A stretch of 64,000 bases of DNA, taken from contig NZ_OY762974.1 of assembly GCF_963667135.1 (NCBI RefSeq), forward strand, positions 1,488,001-1,552,000. Reading direction: 5' to 3'. The notes beneath the pieces are model-generated. The model made no database searches, had not been told where the DNA came from, and worked only from the letters and a program-made list of their open reading frames with translations. Of this stretch, positions 63,522 through 64,000 are shown piece by piece. This DNA comes from an uncultured Macellibacteroides sp. Its GTDB lineage: Bacteria; Bacteroidota; Bacteroidia; Bacteroidales; Tannerellaceae. Position 1 is the stretch's first letter; each line of letters starts with the position of its first letter. The position numbers were made by a program, and so were the translations under genes.

Positions 63522-64000
63522 ATGAATATGAAAAAGTATAAATTCATTTTATTAATAGCGGCCGTTATTGGTTTTACCTCTTGCGGCGATGACTTTCTGA
63601 CTAACCATCCAACCCAATCTCAGGAAGCGGGAGGAGCTGCAACGGAAGGAGCCATTTTGTCGAATTTAGGTGCTTGTTACCAGATCCTTCTTTTTGATAG
63701 TTATGCCAACAGCAATTACAATAGTATCCCTTTGATGTCGGATCTTCGTGCGGATGATATCTTTAAAGGGGGTGGCGACGCAGGCGACCAGGGTCAGCTG
63801 TATCGTTTATCTCAATTGGATGCTACATCTACAGAATTGCCAATGGGTATATGGCAGATCTACTACAATGGCTTAAGTCGTTCCAACAATGTGATTCTTG
63901 CTTGCGAAAATGCAATCGATGTTCCGGAAGATAAGTTGAATCAATACAAAGCAGAGGCACATTTTCTGCGTGCATACTACGTTCATTGGTTGTGGAAATT
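63522..64000 (+). CDS. susD: SusD/RagB-family lipoprotein of PUL2, N-terminal part
   Basis: The ATG at 63522 starts MNMKKYKFILLIAAVIGFTS followed by Cys21, a lipoprotein signal. A SusD-type N-terminus follows (FLTNHPTQSQEAGGAATEGA, LGACYQILLFDSYANSNYN, YKAEAHFLRAYYVHWLW) with the conserved RAYY...W motif. It begins 13 bp after the susC stop and is cut by the window end. It pairs with the frameshifted susC. Met3 is an alternative start. Confidence 0.88.
   Translation, partial: MNMKKYKFILLIAAVIGFTSCGDDFLTNHPTQSQEAGGAATEGAILSNLGACYQILLFDSYANSNYNSIPLMSDLRADDIFKGGGDAGDQGQLYRLSQLDATSTELPMGIWQIYYNGLSRSNNVILACENAIDVPEDKLNQYKAEAHFLRAYYVHWLWK

Noticed and set aside
1-64000. tRNA, rRNA or CRISPR arrays
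   Set aside because: No cloverleaf, rRNA core or regularly spaced direct-repeat array of CRISPR type was recognised. The 22-bp array has no unique spacers of CRISPR length.

Overview
The window is from a member of the Bacteroidota, most likely Bacteroidales of the Parabacteroides/Tannerella side. The signs are SusC/SusD-type outer-membrane systems, promoters of the TAnnTTTG (-7) type, type IX secretion components (a PorZ homologue and a PorV/PorQ-like barrel), many lipoproteins, and moderately AT-rich DNA with AT-rich intergenic regions. No rRNA, tRNA or CRISPR array was seen.

1-8.5 kb: the 5' end of a SusC-like receptor gene (minus strand, cut by the window edge), a secreted PHP-domain phosphoesterase, and a membrane-anchored propeller/Y_Y_Y/AraC regulator divergent from a TonB-dependent receptor, then an acyltransferase. 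8.7-22.7 kb: another outer-membrane receptor (TTG start), an MFS transporter convergent with a PfkB sugar kinase, an AraC regulator, a TPR protein, an HGSNAT-like membrane acyltransferase, a radical SAM protein, a PorV/PorQ-like barrel with an HhH-domain protein, a DUF4294 protein and a TrmH-type RNA methylase. 22.7-35.3 kb: housekeeping genes (OadA/PycB-type carboxyltransferase, nadA, porZ, rdgB, a phosphoethanolamine transferase, a YitT protein, leuS). The AT-rich spacers on both sides of oadA share DnaA-box-like motifs.

35.3-43.0 kb is an accessory patch. It holds an intact IS66-family element with 26-bp perfect terminal repeats and an 8-bp target duplication, abutting a degenerate second IS66-like end. 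Next come an array of dyads phased at 22 bp, two copies of a promoter module, two copies of a small lipoprotein gene, a truncated copy of a PUL regulator, an unknown zinc-ribbon gene, and gene debris with a frameshifted ORF and a truncated ORF. An approximately 870-bp segment is present twice (38403-39268 and 42304-43176).

43.0-64 kb contains two tandem polysaccharide utilization loci. PUL1 runs regulator, susC, susD, GH30, SusE-type binding protein, second GH30, GH3, terminator. This gene content resembles the beta-1,6-glucan locus described in Bacteroides thetaiotaomicron, so a fungal-type beta-glucan is the best substrate guess. PUL2 starts with a paralogous regulator, then a susC broken by one frameshift, then a susD cut by the window edge. 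Both regulators are single proteins (propeller, Y_Y_Y, membrane helix, coiled coil, LuxR-type HTH) without kinase or receiver domains. Both susC promoters carry a CGTATT direct repeat with 22-bp spacing about 48 bp upstream of the -7 element, a candidate operator.
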